This document shows positions 5,698 to 6,360 of a stretch of DNA of 6,360 nucleotides, one piece after another; position 1 is the first letter of the stretch, and every line of letters starts with the position of its first letter. Below the pieces are notes generated by a model, which searched no databases, had not been told where the DNA came from, and was given only the letters and a program-made list of their open reading frames with translations. The position numbers and the translations under genes are program-made. Origin of the DNA: an uncultured Flavobacteriales bacterium. GTDB lineage: Bacteria; Bacteroidota; Bacteroidia; Flavobacteriales_D; Parvicellaceae. The stretch covers positions 1-6,360 of the forward strand of contig CALDTD010000325.1 in the NCBI GenBank assembly GCA_937924345.1, in the 5' to 3' direction.

Positions 5698-6360
5698 GTG
5701 CAAATTATAAAAAATACATATCATGTATCAGAGTTGCGGGATAAAGTTAGATTCAATATATATTGCGAGTTAAATATATCGGAGATTCCTAGCCGTAAGG
5801 GAATTAAAAAAGCAATAAAAAAGGGCGAACTTCTTTTAAATAATGAAATTGTAGAGGGGGGAAGATGGTTAGAGGCTGGTGATGTAATTACTTTGGTTGA
5901 TTTAAACCTTAAGCCACCAAAAGAGTTTCAATTAAAACTTCGGATAATTTTTGAAGATGAATACTTAGCTGTAATTCATAAGCCTTCTGGCTATCCCGTT
6001 AGTGGGAATCAGTTTAAAACAATACAAAACGCACTTTCTTTTAATCTTCAAGAATCGAATAAAGGCGATGCTTTAAATTGGCCATTGCCTGTTCATCGTT
6101 TGGATAGCCAAACTTCTGGTTTGCTTATAATCGCTAAAACAAGACTTGCCAGAGTTAAATTAGGGCAAGCATTTGAGCAAAAAATAATTGAAAAAAGGTA
6201 CCAAGCTTTAGTGGTGGGTAAAGTTGATTTTGAGGGAGAAATTAGTTTAGATCTAGAAGGGAAAAAAGCCCTAACAAAAGTAAAAATTTTAAAAGTTGGT
6301 ACTTCGTTACAAAATGAGTTTTTAAGTTTAATAGAGTTAAGTCCTAAAACTGGTAGAACC
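5698..6360 (+). CDS. RluA-family pseudouridine synthase (3' end outside window)
   Basis: The 221 codons visible are open to the window edge. This family isomerises uridine to pseudouridine in rRNA or tRNA. The N-terminal part (about 30-66, with SRKGIKKAIKKGELLLNN) resembles an S4-like RNA-binding domain. The catalytic domain starts at about 82 (IIFEDEYLAVIHKPSG). The signature HRLDSQTSGLLIIAKT (133-148) carries the catalytic aspartate D136, and EKRYQALVVG (165-174) is the following conserved strand. The sequence stops at SPKTGRT, just where the TGRTHQ(I/L)R motif would continue. The start must be non-ATG: the upstream in-frame stop is at 5680-5682 and no Met codon occurs in the visible frame. 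GTG at 5698 is chosen because it keeps the full N-terminal domain; TTG at 5734 is a weaker option. Its start lies one base after the phosphatase TAG, suggesting coupled translation. The RNA target and the exact Rlu subtype cannot be assigned. Confidence 0.9.
   Translation, partial: MQIIKNTYHVSELRDKVRFNIYCELNISEIPSRKGIKKAIKKGELLLNNEIVEGGRWLEAGDVITLVDLNLKPPKEFQLKLRIIFEDEYLAVIHKPSGYPVSGNQFKTIQNALSFNLQESNKGDALNWPLPVHRLDSQTSGLLIIAKTRLARVKLGQAFEQKIIEKRYQALVVGKVDFEGEISLDLEGKKALTKVKILKVGTSLQNEFLSLIELSPKTGRT

Overview
The window looks like chromosomal DNA from a member of the Bacteroidota, most likely a flavobacterium-like organism. The DNA is A+T-rich. Gene starts lack clear Shine-Dalgarno sequences. 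The one convincing promoter core is the Bacteroidota type TAnnTTTG. All five protein families have the sequence style of that phylum: a KDO transferase with SLGEFEQ and GGGF...HN.LEPAA, a 6-carboxytetrahydropterin synthase, a short signal-peptide-bearing outer-membrane protein, a 7TM-DISM/SpoIIE phosphatase with DCTGHGVPGAF, and an RluA-type pseudouridine synthase.

Left two thirds, minus strand (3485 down to 6): four tightly packed genes that read as one transcription unit. In order of transcription they are queD (6-carboxytetrahydropterin synthase, queuosine pathway), a predicted outer-membrane beta-barrel protein of unknown function, waaA/kdtA (KDO transferase of lipid A-core synthesis) and a radical SAM/SPASM protein of unknown substrate. 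The spacings are 27 bases, a TAATG stop/start overlap, and 1 base. A promoter candidate (TAGCTTTG, 3508-3515) lies just upstream of queD.

The 78-base divergent intergenic region (3486-3563) holds that promoter, a 10-base AT palindrome and an 11-A tract.

Right third, plus strand (3564 to the window end): a 710-residue membrane receptor-phosphatase (7TMR-DISM sensor, 7TM region, coiled coil, SpoIIE/PP2C catalytic domain). One base later comes an RluA-family pseudouridine synthase that starts with GTG and is cut off by the window end. The two are probably co-transcribed.

The minus-strand group joins an envelope function (WaaA, outer-membrane protein) to a tRNA-modification precursor enzyme and an uncharacterised radical SAM enzyme. 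The plus-strand pair joins signalling to RNA modification. I see no mobile element, RNA gene, CRISPR array or phage signature, and no clearly new multi-gene system. The least explained items are the radical SAM/SPASM protein and the outer-membrane protein flanking waaA.
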